A DNA stretch of 64,000 nt from JAJCYL01 sp040222875 (GCA_040222875.1 JAVKCG010000005.1:62001-126000); one strand, 5' to 3'; counted from the stretch's first letter, positions 28,601-37,359 are shown. The notes: generated from the letters alone by a model not told the origin. Made by a program: numbers and translations.

Positions 28601-29934
28601 TGCGCTCCACCTCTGACTTAGATAGAATCACCCCGCTGATCTGGCGGGAACTAAAAGCGCTTGGGGTACCATTCTTCAGATGCGGGGTATTCATTATTGA
28701 TGAAAATACGGAGCAAGTGAATATGTACCTGAGCACCCCGGATGGTAAACCTTTGGCTGCGCTCAATCTTGATTTTGATGAAAAGGACATACCCTTAGTG
28801 GCAGAAGCCCTCAGTCATTGGAGAACACAAACCGTTCACAAGGCTCACTGGTCTCAAAAGAAATTTGCTGGATTCACTAAGAAGCTGGTCAAAAGAGGTT
28901 TAATCAAGAACCAGAAGAAATATCAACAGGGCGAAAGAGCGCCAGAAGACCTACACCTCCATCAAGTACCTTTTAAGCAAGGCATGCTGTATATCGGCAA
29001 CTCTGAACCGCTAAATGATGAGCAAATTGAGCTGGTTCAGTCTCTGGCTAATGCCTTCTCCGTAGCTTATTCCCGCTATGAAGACTTCGTGAAGCTGGAG
29101 GAGGCCAAGAAGGCAGTGGAGAATACATTAAGCGATTTGAAGTCCGCCCAAACGCAGCTAATCCACTCCGAAAAGATGGCCTCTCTCGGTGAGTTAACTG
29201 CCGGCATCGCCCATGAGATTCAGAACCCACTGAACTTTGTCAACAACTTCTCAGAAATCAACAAGGAACTGATTGAAGAACTGAAAGATGCGGTTGCACA
29301 AAACGATCAGCAAGAAGTAGAAGCAATTCTAAAAGATTTATCAGACAATGAACAAAAAGTTTCCCATCATGGCAAAAGAGCCGAGGGTATAGTAAAAAGT
29401 ATGCTTGCACACAGCCGCACCACATCAAACGTAAAAGAGCCGACTGACATCAATGCCCTGGCCGATGAATATCTTCGATTAGCATATCATGGTTTAAGAG
29501 CTAAAGACAAATCGTTCAATGCAGATTTTAAAGCAGAATTGGATGATAATCTTCCTAAAGTGAATGTTGTTGCCCAGGATATAGGTCGGGTGCTACTCAA
29601 CCTGATCAACAACGCATTTCATGCGGTATCAGATAGGCAAAAAATGGTAAGCAACCACTATCAGCCCACTGTAACAATTAGTACAAAACTTTCCAATTCA
29701 AAATCAGGAGGGGATGCAATGCTGGTTTCAGTAAAGGACAACGGCAACGGCATACCCGAAGACATACAGGAAAAAATCTTCCAGCCATTTTTCACAACCA
29801 AACCTACTGGTGAGGGCACCGGATTAGGCTTGAGTATGAGTTATGACATCATTACCAAGGGCCACGGCGGTAAAATTAATGTGAAGAGCGAGTATGGTTT
29901 GGGGACAGAGTTCATAGTCGAACTGTCGGTTTAA
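25666..29934 (+). CDS. Sensor histidine kinase with six tandem GAF-like repeats (kinase 1)
   Basis: A 1422-residue soluble kinase without TM segments. Six sensor repeats of about 190 residues start near 20, 212, 400, 590, 777 and 967. Each opens with an LERVRAxxMAM-type helix and ends with FxKVFEQxYTRFLDLKKAEEQAREAQIE-like linkers, so every pair is joined by a coiled coil. The kinase module begins near 1158: phospho-acceptor His1183 in GIAHEIQNPL, N box LLNLINNAF, DNGNGIPED, FQPFFTTKPTGEGTGLGLS. No receiver domain is fused. Repeats 3-5 share near-identical linkers, indicating internal duplication. First gene of the array. Confidence 0.92.
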   Translation: MQRDSTNKIKKLERLLEVEALLERVRSQAMAMRKSSDLLDIVVTMRKEFTSLGHEAGYFWHMRWLKDTYEKAMTSGDGSRIGMVMELPRHFHENPAMIRWEKNKKPVAVFPYDVDGAIDYVDKMIKTGRFEEIDPNAPGPDDIKAIGGITFIMARTTHGEIGYSLPGEVPNPPKDALDTLVRFAKVFDLAYRRFEDLRKAENQTRETEIELALERVRAETMAMHSSDHLLKVIKVISKQLVGLGIKFTNVSFGQLDNNDDYHFWFSASKNPEPVTMNVPYFDHPMFQRLMDAKKKKLDFFADTQTKKEHTEWIRFVLKHNKFEGLKKEDRSRMLNRPVARSVALMPNIFLVMTNYHGVQFTDSENQILRRFSKVFEQAYTRFLDLQKAEEQAREAQIEAALERVRARSMAMYDSNELQEVINLLFDQLLSHGVGISSALIASFNENIKDGLKLHIAARGQKYSSEFHIPYINNPAISNLAKSIKEETTFYTERIAGKKKNELVRHLFKNSTIDYNNEQKDYVLRAKAICRSIYRIGKLGIVIERYLDKPFNDAENVLLRRFGKVFEQTYTRFLDLKKAEEQAREAQIETSLERVRASAMAMRSSDELADLIVTIFQELQKLDMELTRCLLWIFNAKDKSATTWMANSEDPNQADSYHVPYHDNPAYRSLLKGWQTRREKWEYDLKGNIKDRWDKVLVYDYFKSLPSKVKKAMKDLDRVILSGSFNKYGVIQTASPNPLSDENQEILLRFSQVFEQNYTRFLDLKRAEEQAREAQIEASLERVRASAMAMHNSTDVEEATAILFSELENLGVETLRCGVSIIREEKVMQAWTASNDTEDRVLNTSGDIDMTIHPVFKGLFKNWKEKESTFSFRLQGKSALKYYKALESNSASKQSDYKLPMSHVLTERHYGKTFIFEEGCLFAFSKNEFSKEDDGIFQRFAKVFALTYRRYLDLIAAEKRALDAVKTSSLDRVRAEIASMRSTSDLDRITPLIWRELKALGVPFFRCGVFIIDENTEQVNMYLSTPDGKPLAALNLDFDEKDIPLVAEALSHWRTQTVHKAHWSQKKFAGFTKKLVKRGLIKNQKKYQQGERAPEDLHLHQVPFKQGMLYIGNSEPLNDEQIELVQSLANAFSVAYSRYEDFVKLEEAKKAVENTLSDLKSAQTQLIHSEKMASLGELTAGIAHEIQNPLNFVNNFSEINKELIEELKDAVAQNDQQEVEAILKDLSDNEQKVSHHGKRAEGIVKSMLAHSRTTSNVKEPTDINALADEYLRLAYHGLRAKDKSFNADFKAELDDNLPKVNVVAQDIGRVLLNLINNAFHAVSDRQKMVSNHYQPTVTISTKLSNSKSGGDAMLVSVKDNGNGIPEDIQEKIFQPFFTTKPTGEGTGLGLSMSYDIITKGHGGKINVKSEYGLGTEFIVELSV

Positions 29935-30046
29935 AAAGATATCTGAATCACTGTTGTATGGATTTAAGGATGGCACAAATTATATGGAGAATAAATTGAA
30001 GCTCAGTGAAATCACTGAAAAGACAATAAAAAGGCGTAAATAATTA

Positions 30047-30076
30047 TATTTATACGTATAAATAATATTATACGTA
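30047..30076. promoter_or_regulatory. Probable RHH operator of the toxin-antitoxin pair
   Basis: A perfect 18-bp palindrome at 30047-30064 (TATTTATACGTATAAATA) lies 14 bases before the antitoxin ATG. Its TATACGTA core recurs at 30069-30076, 18 bases on. Paired palindromic half-sites next to the start codon are the usual binding sites of ribbon-helix-helix antitoxins, which repress their own operon. Confidence 0.55.
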
Positions 30077-30078
30077 AT

Positions 30079-30324
30079 ATGAAAACAAAACTTACTCTAA
30101 ATATTGATAAGGCTACCATTGAAAAAGGCAGAAGGATGGCTAAACGAGAACAGCGGAGCTTGTCAGCAATTGTAGAAGACCTTTTAAATGAAGTTATTGA
30201 AAAGGATTCAAAAAAAAAGAAAAAGATAATTAATGAACTACATGGCATAGCGGGGAGTGTTCCCGAGGAAACCAACTGGAAAGAAATGATCCGTGATGCA
30301 GCCTACGAAAAGCATGGAAAGTAG
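30079..30324 (+). CDS. Antitoxin of ribbon-helix-helix type (DUF6364-like)
   Basis: An 81-residue basic protein. The N-terminal 45 residues (KTKLTLNIDKATIEKGRRMA then RSLSAIVEDLLNEVI) have the beta strand-helix-helix pattern of RHH DNA-binding antitoxins; the C-terminal part (IAGSVPEETNWKEMIRDA) would wrap the toxin. The last 11 bases overlap the PIN toxin gene. It likely represses its own promoter through the palindrome just upstream. Confidence 0.85.
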   Translation: MKTKLTLNIDKATIEKGRRMAKREQRSLSAIVEDLLNEVIEKDSKKKKKIINELHGIAGSVPEETNWKEMIRDAAYEKHGK

Positions 30325-30724
30325 AATTTTTGTTGACACCAACGTGTTTCTTGACCTGCTTTTAAACAGAAAAAATTATGGGGTTTTTGCTTCAGAGTTC
30401 TTTTCCGAATGCATTGATCGGAAAGCCCAATTGATTACATCCGTTTCATGCTTACAAACAGTTATTTATGTAATGAATAAGACTGGTTGTACCCAGGATG
30501 TAGTAAGAAACTCGATTATGAAAATCAACGATCTGGTAACATTAGCAAATACGTCTGAGTCGGACATAATCAAAGCCGTATCATCTGATTTAAGTGATTT
30601 GGCAGATGCCATTCTATATTTTACAGCTGTATCCAACAATTGTGACAGGTTCATTACCAGAAATACCAAGGACTTCCCCAATAGTAATGATAAAATGAGT
30701 GTACTTAAACCAGAAGAGTTTTGA
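30314..30724 (+). CDS. PIN-domain toxin (VapC-like ribonuclease)
   Basis: From ATG 30314 the product is 136 aa, starting MESRIFVDTNVFLDLLL with the first PIN aspartate, then LADAILYF and a terminal FITRNTKDF carrying further acidic residues. VapC-type PIN toxins are Mg2+-dependent RNases that cut tRNA or rRNA and halt translation. The start overlaps the antitoxin by 11 bases, and the stop overlaps the TTG start of kinase 2 as TTGA. The in-frame start at 30293 would overlap more and is less likely. Confidence 0.85.
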   Translation: MESRIFVDTNVFLDLLLNRKNYGVFASEFFSECIDRKAQLITSVSCLQTVIYVMNKTGCTQDVVRNSIMKINDLVTLANTSESDIIKAVSSDLSDLADAILYFTAVSNNCDRFITRNTKDFPNSNDKMSVLKPEEF

Positions 30725-32037
30725 AATCTACATCGGAAGTTCTCAAGACTTATGAGGACTTAATTGCAATGTTTCTCTACTTCAAGCCAACCGACAGCCT
30801 TGAAAATATGATCTCAGGGAATTTGATGGCCTATGGAACGGCTGAACATGAAATTATCAGAGGGCATTCAGACCTACTTGCAATGATTAATACCCAGGTA
30901 GACGAAATGAAGGGTGTTGAGCTTGAACATAATAGGAAAATGTTGGTGAATCAATCACTTGCAGGGGGTAATACCCATCTATTTGTAGAGGAGATTACCA
31001 TTAAAATAGTAGCGGAGGACTATTCATTTTTAATGCGGATGAGTACTCTGTTTGAATTTCTTGATAAGAAATGGGTTTTGAGTCATTTCCACGCATCTAC
31101 ACCCGATTCAAATATTTCCGAAGGAGAAGCGCTACCGATACAAGCGGTTAGAAAGAAAAATCTCGAACTAGAAAAGCTCATAAAGAAACGAACCGAGGAA
31201 CTTTCTGAATCCTTAGAAAATCTGAAATCCACCCAAACCCAACTTATCCACTCTGAGAAAATGGCCTCCCTTGGAGAGCTCACTGCTGGTATCGCCCATG
31301 AAATCCAGAACCCCTTAAATTTCGTCAACAACTTCTCCGAGATCAATAAGGAGCTGATTGAAGAGCTTGAGGAGGAAATGAAAAAGGGAGATAAAGTGGA
31401 AATAAAGGAGATATTTAAGGATCTCCGTGACAACGAAGAGAAAGTTGCCCACCACGGCAAAAGGGCTGAAGGAATTGTTAAAAGCATGCTCCAACACTCC
31501 CGAACGGGTTCAGGAGAAAAAGAGCCCACAGATATCAATGCGCTTTGCGATGAATATTTGAGACTGGCATATCACGGTTTCAGGGCTAAAGACAAATCGT
31601 TCAATGCTGACATTAATACTGAACTTGATCCTGATTTACCCAAGATCAATGTGGTGCCACAGGATATTGGAAGGGTTTTATTAAACCTGATAAATAATGC
31701 CTTTCAGGCCGTGTCCGCCGTAGCCTCGGCGAAGGCGGACGGAGACTACAAACCCCTGGTCACAATTCAAACGAAACACATGTCCACCTCTGGAGGGAGC
31801 AAGGGGGAGGTAAACATCACCATAACCGACAACGGCCCAGGCATCCCCGAAGACATCAAAGACAAAATCTTCCAGCCATTCTTCACCACCAAACCCACGG
31901 GTGAAGGAACGGGACTTGGCTTAAGTATGAGTTATGATATTGTGACCAAGGGGCATGCAGGAAGCCTGGAAGTAAGAACAAATAAAGGAGCGGGGAGCGA
32001 GTTTTTAATTAAGCTAAAAGTGAATTCCACAAAATAA
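30721..32037 (+). CDS. Sensor histidine kinase with SnoaL-like N-terminal domain (kinase 2)
   Basis: A 438-residue soluble kinase. Residues 5-125 resemble the SnoaL/DUF4440 (NTF2-like) fold, including a FLDKKWVLSHFHAS end strand; a coiled coil (140-180) follows, then the array's common kinase module with His193 in GIAHEIQNPL. The start is TTG 30721, overlapping the PIN toxin stop; ATG 30769 is an alternative. After LINNAFQAVS there is an insertion encoded by a palindromic GC-rich repeat (31713-31740). Stop and next start overlap as TAATG. Confidence 0.88.
   Translation: MKSTSEVLKTYEDLIAMFLYFKPTDSLENMISGNLMAYGTAEHEIIRGHSDLLAMINTQVDEMKGVELEHNRKMLVNQSLAGGNTHLFVEEITIKIVAEDYSFLMRMSTLFEFLDKKWVLSHFHASTPDSNISEGEALPIQAVRKKNLELEKLIKKRTEELSESLENLKSTQTQLIHSEKMASLGELTAGIAHEIQNPLNFVNNFSEINKELIEELEEEMKKGDKVEIKEIFKDLRDNEEKVAHHGKRAEGIVKSMLQHSRTGSGEKEPTDINALCDEYLRLAYHGFRAKDKSFNADINTELDPDLPKINVVPQDIGRVLLNLINNAFQAVSAVASAKADGDYKPLVTIQTKHMSTSGGSKGEVNITITDNGPGIPEDIKDKIFQPFFTTKPTGEGTGLGLSMSYDIVTKGHAGSLEVRTNKGAGSEFLIKLKVNSTK
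31713..31740. repeat. Palindromic GC-rich repeat element inside kinase 2
   Basis: The 7-bp outer arms GTCCGCC (31713-31719) and GGCGGAC (31734-31740) enclose a smaller gcc/ggc hairpin. The sequence resembles a small dispersed element (CCGCCTTCGCCGAGGC type) that I recognise from Bacteroidota genomes, mostly between genes. Here it is translated in frame (about SAVASAKADGD) directly after the N-box helix. Confidence 0.6.
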
Positions 32038-33386
32038 TGATTGGAGACTTCATACTAACGTTTTTTGCATTTCGGTTTTTGCGTAAATCCATAAAGGATT
32101 CACCCCTACTCCCAAAATGGAATCCAATCCTGCTGGGTGGTATGGTTGCCTCCGTAGCACTTGTCCTGGCGGGGGCAGCATCTGATACCATTGAATTGAT
32201 TGCCTCCTGGATAGCCTATTTATTCATGCTATTGATTGTCTATCTGATCTATTACCGGGATGAATTTCGTAGTGCGAAACCGTTTCTTGTTGCAGTGATT
32301 CCCTTTATGGCCGTGTCCTTTCTGAAAACTATCGTTGAGCTTGTAAATGAAGAATTCTATAATGCCTGGGAAAGCTATTTTGCAGCAGGAGGAGCATTTT
32401 CAATTATTTGGATGATTGTAATGCTGAGCATTACGAATAAACAAAACAAGGCTCTGGCCAAAGAAAAGAAGAAGGCAGAGGAGGAGGAAAGGCAACGCAA
32501 AATAATGGCAGAGCTGAAGGCTGATCTGGAGGTACAAGTGCAGGAGCGAACTGCTGAAATTACCCAGCAAAAGGAGGCATTAGAACACGCTTTGAATGAA
32601 TTGAAAGAGACACAAGCCCACCTAATCCATTCTGAAAAGATGGCCTCATTGGGAGAACTAACCGCAGGCATCGCCCATGAAATTCAGAACCCCCTCAACT
32701 TCGTCAACAACTTCTCAGAAATCAACAAAGAACTGATTGATGAATTGAAGGAAGCAGTTGCCAAAAATGATCAAGAGGAGGTAAAAGCCATCTTTGATGA
32801 TTTAACTGATAACGAAGAAAAAGTATCCCATCACGGCAAAAGAGCAGAAGGAATTGTAAAAAGCATGCTGCAGCATTCCCGCATCGGCTCAGGACAAAAG
32901 GAACTCACAGATATTAATGCCCTTTGCGATGAATATCTCCGATTGGCATACCACGGTTTCAGGGCAAAAGACAAATCTTTTAACGCCGATTACAAAGCTG
33001 AGCTTGATCCTGATTTGCCCAAAATCAAAGTTGTTCCCCAGGACATTGGCCGAGTGCTGCTAAATCTGATAAACAATGCTTTTCAGGCCGTCTCCTCTCC
33101 TCGTCATTCAGAGCGCAGCGAAGAGTCCCCAAAAGTCATCGTAGCTACTAAAAAATCAAAGGAAGGTATCCGTATCACCGTCACCGACAACGGCTCAGGC
33201 ATTCCAGAAGACATCAAAGACAAAATTTTCCAGCCCTTTTTTACGACTAAACCCACCGGAGAAGGCACTGGCCTCGGCCTCAGCATGAGCTATGATATTG
33301 TGACCAAGGGACATGGAGGAGAATTAAAAGTCGAAAGTGCTCAAAGTGAAGGAACCAGGTTTATTGTTGAGCTGCCAATGCAGTAA
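32037..33386 (+). CDS. Membrane sensor histidine kinase (kinase 3)
   Basis: A 449-residue kinase with four predicted TM helices (about 30-48, 52-72, 82-100, 113-131) and only short loops, so it probably senses within the membrane. A long charged coiled coil (135-190) leads to the shared kinase module, His214 in GIAHEIQNPL, DNGSGIPED and the FQPFFTTKPTGEGTGLGLS lid. After LINNAFQAVS an RHSERSEES stretch is encoded by a dispersed repeat (33099-33130). Start overlaps the previous stop as TAATG. Confidence 0.9.
   Translation: MIGDFILTFFAFRFLRKSIKDSPLLPKWNPILLGGMVASVALVLAGAASDTIELIASWIAYLFMLLIVYLIYYRDEFRSAKPFLVAVIPFMAVSFLKTIVELVNEEFYNAWESYFAAGGAFSIIWMIVMLSITNKQNKALAKEKKKAEEEERQRKIMAELKADLEVQVQERTAEITQQKEALEHALNELKETQAHLIHSEKMASLGELTAGIAHEIQNPLNFVNNFSEINKELIDELKEAVAKNDQEEVKAIFDDLTDNEEKVSHHGKRAEGIVKSMLQHSRIGSGQKELTDINALCDEYLRLAYHGFRAKDKSFNADYKAELDPDLPKIKVVPQDIGRVLLNLINNAFQAVSSPRHSERSEESPKVIVATKKSKEGIRITVTDNGSGIPEDIKDKIFQPFFTTKPTGEGTGLGLSMSYDIVTKGHGGELKVESAQSEGTRFIVELPMQ
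33099..33130. repeat. Dispersed repeat encoding RHSERSEES inside kinase 3
   Basis: The DNA TCGTCATTCAGAGCGCAGCG (33101-33120) and the following AAGAGTC match a short element common in Bacteroidota genomes, whose translation RHSERSEES appears in many unrelated predicted proteins. It is in frame and sits right after the N-box helix. Confidence 0.65.
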
Positions 33387-33518
33387 GAGATTTGAAAAGA
33401 ACTGGTTTGCAAATCTTCTTAACCACTCTGGCCATTCAACAAATACAATCGATTTAAAAGCCATAATTACTTAAATTACAGTAGTACAACCGTTCTCAAC
33501 CACCAACCTTAAACCAAA

Positions 33519-36500
33519 ATGTCAAGATTAGCTCTCGTAGCATTGGCTGTTTATATCTACCCAATGCTCATAGTTAAGGCCCAGCAAACATCTACTGGAG
33601 AAATAGGCAAACCATTTATTACCTCCTGGAAACCAAAAGAACATGGGGGTGATTCTCAAAATTGGGACATAGTTCAAGATGACCGCGGGGTCATGTATTT
33701 TGGTAACAACCTCGGTATACTAGAATACGATGGTGACTCGTGGAGACTAATACAACTTCCAAATAAGGGCATTTGTCGATCGCTTGCTAAAGATAATAGT
33801 GGCCGCATTTATGTTGGTGGTAATGGAAACTTTGGATATCTGGCATCAGATAGTTTAGGTCAAATAGGGTTTGTTTCAATGTTAGAATACCTCCCTGAAG
33901 GGGTTGGTGACTTTTCAGATGTATGGCAGATATCATTGGTTGGTAACGAAATTTATTTCAGAACTACTGAATATCTTTTTAAATGGTTACCCTCAAATGA
34001 GCAAAATTCAATATTAAGCGGTGAAATAAAAGTTTGGGAACCCGATAATGCCTTTCATGTGGGATTTGTTGTAAACAATAATTTGTACATGAGGGAATGG
34101 GGAAAAGGTTTGTTAAAAATGCAAGATGATTCGCTCAAGCTTGTTCCCAATGGAGAAAAATTCGCTAGTGAGCGCATTTATGTTATGCTTCCAATTAATC
34201 ATTCTGCGGAGAGTAATAATGGAAAATCAGAGGAAATTTTAGTTGGAACCCGATCCAAAGGTTTGTTCATATACGACGGCCAAGATTTTAAGCCATTTAA
34301 AACGGAGGTGGATGAATACTTACTAAAAAACAGTCTTTACCTTCCTGGGGTCGTTTTGAGTGACAATCGCCTGTTGCTAAATACCAATAACGGAGGAGCT
34401 GTTGTAATTGACAGCAATGGTAATTTACTACAAGAGATTAACAGGGCAAACGGTCTGCCTGACGAAGGCGTTAATTATGTTTATCAGGATCCATCAAGTT
34501 CAGGAACTCTATGGCTGGCACTTCAAAATGGTATAGCCCGGGTTGAGGCAGGTGGTAACTTCAGTTTTTTTGATGCCGATAGAGGAATCGAAACTGGTGT
34601 CGAAAAAATGATGCGGCATCATAATTTACTATACACTACTTCTTTCAGTGGGGTTTCATATTTAGATGAATCAACCGGATTATTTCTACCTGTTAAACTT
34701 CCTGTTACTCAAGCTTGGGATCTTATTGCGGCAAATAATCAATTATTAACAGCTACCGCAGATGGGGTGTATGCCATTGAGGGCAACGTTACCAGACCGG
34801 TCAGGGTCTCAAATAATTATGATTTTAAGTCTGTAAGATTGATTCATTCTAAAACGAATGACAAACTAATGGTGGTTGGTCTTACTGATGGGATTGCCAT
34901 CTTAAGATTGGAAAATGGCAACTGGCAAGATTTAGGTAGAATTGATGGAGTTCAGATATATGTATCTTCTCTGATTGAATTGGATGACGGAACCATTTGG
35001 ATTGGCACCCAGGCAAAAGGGGTTTTCAGCTTTAATATAAATCAAATAAAAGGTACTGATTTAAGTGATGTAGAGCTCCAGCACTTTAATGAAAATCATG
35101 GTCTATCTGTCGGTATCAAATACGCCTATAATATTAATAATGTCCCCTATTTTACAGGAATTGATGCCATCTATCGCTTTAATAAAAGTGATGAATATTT
35201 TGAAGTTGACAGTACATTCATGGAGATGCCTTCCGGCTATAGTTGGACCCTTGATGAAGATGAATTAGGAAATCACTGGGTTATTGGGGATGGAATTGCT
35301 CAAAGGGTTCTAAATGACGATGGTAGCTATAATTGGGTTAAATCACCATTTCGCCGCTTCACCGGTGATGGATACTTTTCAATTTACCCTGATAAAGATG
35401 GCGTTGTATGGTTTGGGAGTGCTGATAAATTGGTGCGCTACGATTCTAAATTGGTGACATCGAATAGATCCCAATACAGAACGCTACTCAGAAAGGTAAC
35501 TGCCGGAGACGATTCACTAATCTACGGGGGTGCTGGTCTGGAGGTGCTCAAAAGTAATCCAATGCTCAATTACACACTCAATAATTTGAGTTTCTCTTAC
35601 TCAGTCCCCAGCCATGACGAAACAGTTCGATTACAATTTCAAACAACACTTGAAGGCTTTGATAACGGATGGTCTTCTTGGAGTACAAATAGTGAAAAAG
35701 AGTACACCAATTTGCCAAGCGGTAATTATCGCTTTAGAGCCAGGACCCGTGATTCAAGCGATGACCCAGCCCTGGAAGCACAATTCAGTTTTACCATCCT
35801 GCCCCCGTGGTGGCAAACCTGGTGGGCCTTCTCTACTTACACTTTGTTTTTCTTAGGACTGGCACTCGCTATCGGAAAATGGCAGCACTATAGGATTAAA
35901 ATAAAAGAACGCCAAAGGGCTCAAATAAGGGAGGCCAACCTAAAGGCGCAGGCAGAAAATGAAAAGCGTCGCAATGTTGAGCTGATCGGTGAAATTGGAA
36001 GGGATATTACCAGCTCATTATCCATAGAACGTATCATCCATACGGTATATGAGCATGTAAATAAGCTAATGGATGCCTCCGTATTCGGCGTTGGTATCCA
36101 CAACAAAGAGACAGGTTTCCTGGATTTTCCAGCCACCAAGGAAAAGGGGGAAGTTCTCCCTTATTACTATTACGATCTCAGGGATGAGAACCGTCTGGCT
36201 AGCTGGTGTTTCAATAATAAGAAGGAAATCTTCATGAACGATTTCGAAAGGGAACATCATCAATATATTGAGGCAATTACTTCTGCGGTAGAAGGAGATA
36301 ACTCAGAGTCAATAATCTATCTGCCACTCATCAACAAGGATAAAGAGATCGGAGTGCTTACAGCACAGAGTTTTAAAAAGAACGCCTATAACGATTTTCA
36401 CCTCGATATACTGCGAAACATCGCAACTTATGCTGCGCTTGCCCTCGAGAATGCGGATACATACAGAGATCTGAAAAACGCCCAAAACCAGCTGATTTAT

Positions 36501-37235
36501 TCAGAGAAAATGGCATCATTGGGTGAACTCACAGCAGGCATTGCCCATGAGATCCAAAACCCATTGAATTTTGTGAACAACTTTTCAGAAGTCAACAAAG
36601 AGTTGATCGAGGAGCAATTGGAAGAGTTGGATAAAGGTGATTTGGAAGAAGCGAAATCACTGGCAAGAGATGTACTGGCTAATGAAGAAAAGATAATGCA
36701 ACATGGCCACAGGGCGGAGTCAATTGTAAAGAGCATGCTCCAGCACTCCCGAGGCAAAGAAGGCTCAAAAGAACCTACAGATTTGAATGCCCTGGCAGAC
36801 GAATACATTCGACTTGCTTTCCACGGCTTCAGGGCTAAAGACAAGTCGTTTAATGCAGACTTTAAAACTGAGTTTGATGAAAAATTGCCTAGGGTCAATG
36901 TGGTGCCTCAAGACATCGGAAGGGTTTTGCTCAATTTGATCAACAATGCATTCCAGGCAGTTAAAGGCGTGGAAAAATCACTGGTTATTGTTTCTACCTG
37001 TCGAAATAATGGCGTAGTTACTATTAAGGTGAAGGACAATGGCCCCGGTATTCCCGATGACATTAAAGCGAAGATTTTCCAGCCATTCTTCACCACAAAG
37101 CCAACAGGTGAGGGTACTGGTTTGGGTTTGAGCATGAGTTATGACATTGTAACCTCAGGGCATGGTGGTACAATCAGGGCTGACAGCAAAAACGGATCAG
37201 GTACTGAGTTCACAATTGAACTCCCAGTTTCATAA
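33519..37235 (+). CDS. Reg_prop/Y_Y_Y sensor histidine kinase with GAF domain (kinase 4)
   Basis: A 1238-residue transmembrane kinase. It has a signal peptide (1-22), a periplasmic two-component-regulator beta-propeller (about 30-660; WDIVQDDRGVMYFGNNLGIL and GTIWIGTQAKGVFSF are typical blades), a Y_Y_Y domain (about 690-755, ending GNYRFRARTRD), a TM helix near 765-790, then a cytosolic GAF domain (about 818-985) and the shared kinase module with His1010. The propeller/Y_Y_Y set is that of polysaccharide-sensing hybrid systems, but no REC or AraC domain follows. Expected to respond to an extracellular ligand. Confidence 0.93.
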   Translation: MSRLALVALAVYIYPMLIVKAQQTSTGEIGKPFITSWKPKEHGGDSQNWDIVQDDRGVMYFGNNLGILEYDGDSWRLIQLPNKGICRSLAKDNSGRIYVGGNGNFGYLASDSLGQIGFVSMLEYLPEGVGDFSDVWQISLVGNEIYFRTTEYLFKWLPSNEQNSILSGEIKVWEPDNAFHVGFVVNNNLYMREWGKGLLKMQDDSLKLVPNGEKFASERIYVMLPINHSAESNNGKSEEILVGTRSKGLFIYDGQDFKPFKTEVDEYLLKNSLYLPGVVLSDNRLLLNTNNGGAVVIDSNGNLLQEINRANGLPDEGVNYVYQDPSSSGTLWLALQNGIARVEAGGNFSFFDADRGIETGVEKMMRHHNLLYTTSFSGVSYLDESTGLFLPVKLPVTQAWDLIAANNQLLTATADGVYAIEGNVTRPVRVSNNYDFKSVRLIHSKTNDKLMVVGLTDGIAILRLENGNWQDLGRIDGVQIYVSSLIELDDGTIWIGTQAKGVFSFNINQIKGTDLSDVELQHFNENHGLSVGIKYAYNINNVPYFTGIDAIYRFNKSDEYFEVDSTFMEMPSGYSWTLDEDELGNHWVIGDGIAQRVLNDDGSYNWVKSPFRRFTGDGYFSIYPDKDGVVWFGSADKLVRYDSKLVTSNRSQYRTLLRKVTAGDDSLIYGGAGLEVLKSNPMLNYTLNNLSFSYSVPSHDETVRLQFQTTLEGFDNGWSSWSTNSEKEYTNLPSGNYRFRARTRDSSDDPALEAQFSFTILPPWWQTWWAFSTYTLFFLGLALAIGKWQHYRIKIKERQRAQIREANLKAQAENEKRRNVELIGEIGRDITSSLSIERIIHTVYEHVNKLMDASVFGVGIHNKETGFLDFPATKEKGEVLPYYYYDLRDENRLASWCFNNKKEIFMNDFEREHHQYIEAITSAVEGDNSESIIYLPLINKDKEIGVLTAQSFKKNAYNDFHLDILRNIATYAALALENADTYRDLKNAQNQLIYSEKMASLGELTAGIAHEIQNPLNFVNNFSEVNKELIEEQLEELDKGDLEEAKSLARDVLANEEKIMQHGHRAESIVKSMLQHSRGKEGSKEPTDLNALADEYIRLAFHGFRAKDKSFNADFKTEFDEKLPRVNVVPQDIGRVLLNLINNAFQAVKGVEKSLVIVSTCRNNGVVTIKVKDNGPGIPDDIKAKIFQPFFTTKPTGEGTGLGLSMSYDIVTSGHGGTIRADSKNGSGTEFTIELPVS

Positions 37236-37359
37236 GGACCGGATAATCCGAAAAAGAACAACCCAATAAAGCAATACCATGGATCATATAAAAAAGGGAA
37301 CATATTCAAAATCACACTAAATTGGAGATGACCCTTTTATAAGGCAACGATTGCATCGT

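Noticed and set aside
37351..37359. TTG start for kinase 5
   Set aside because: An ATG lies three codons later; no feature favours the TTG.
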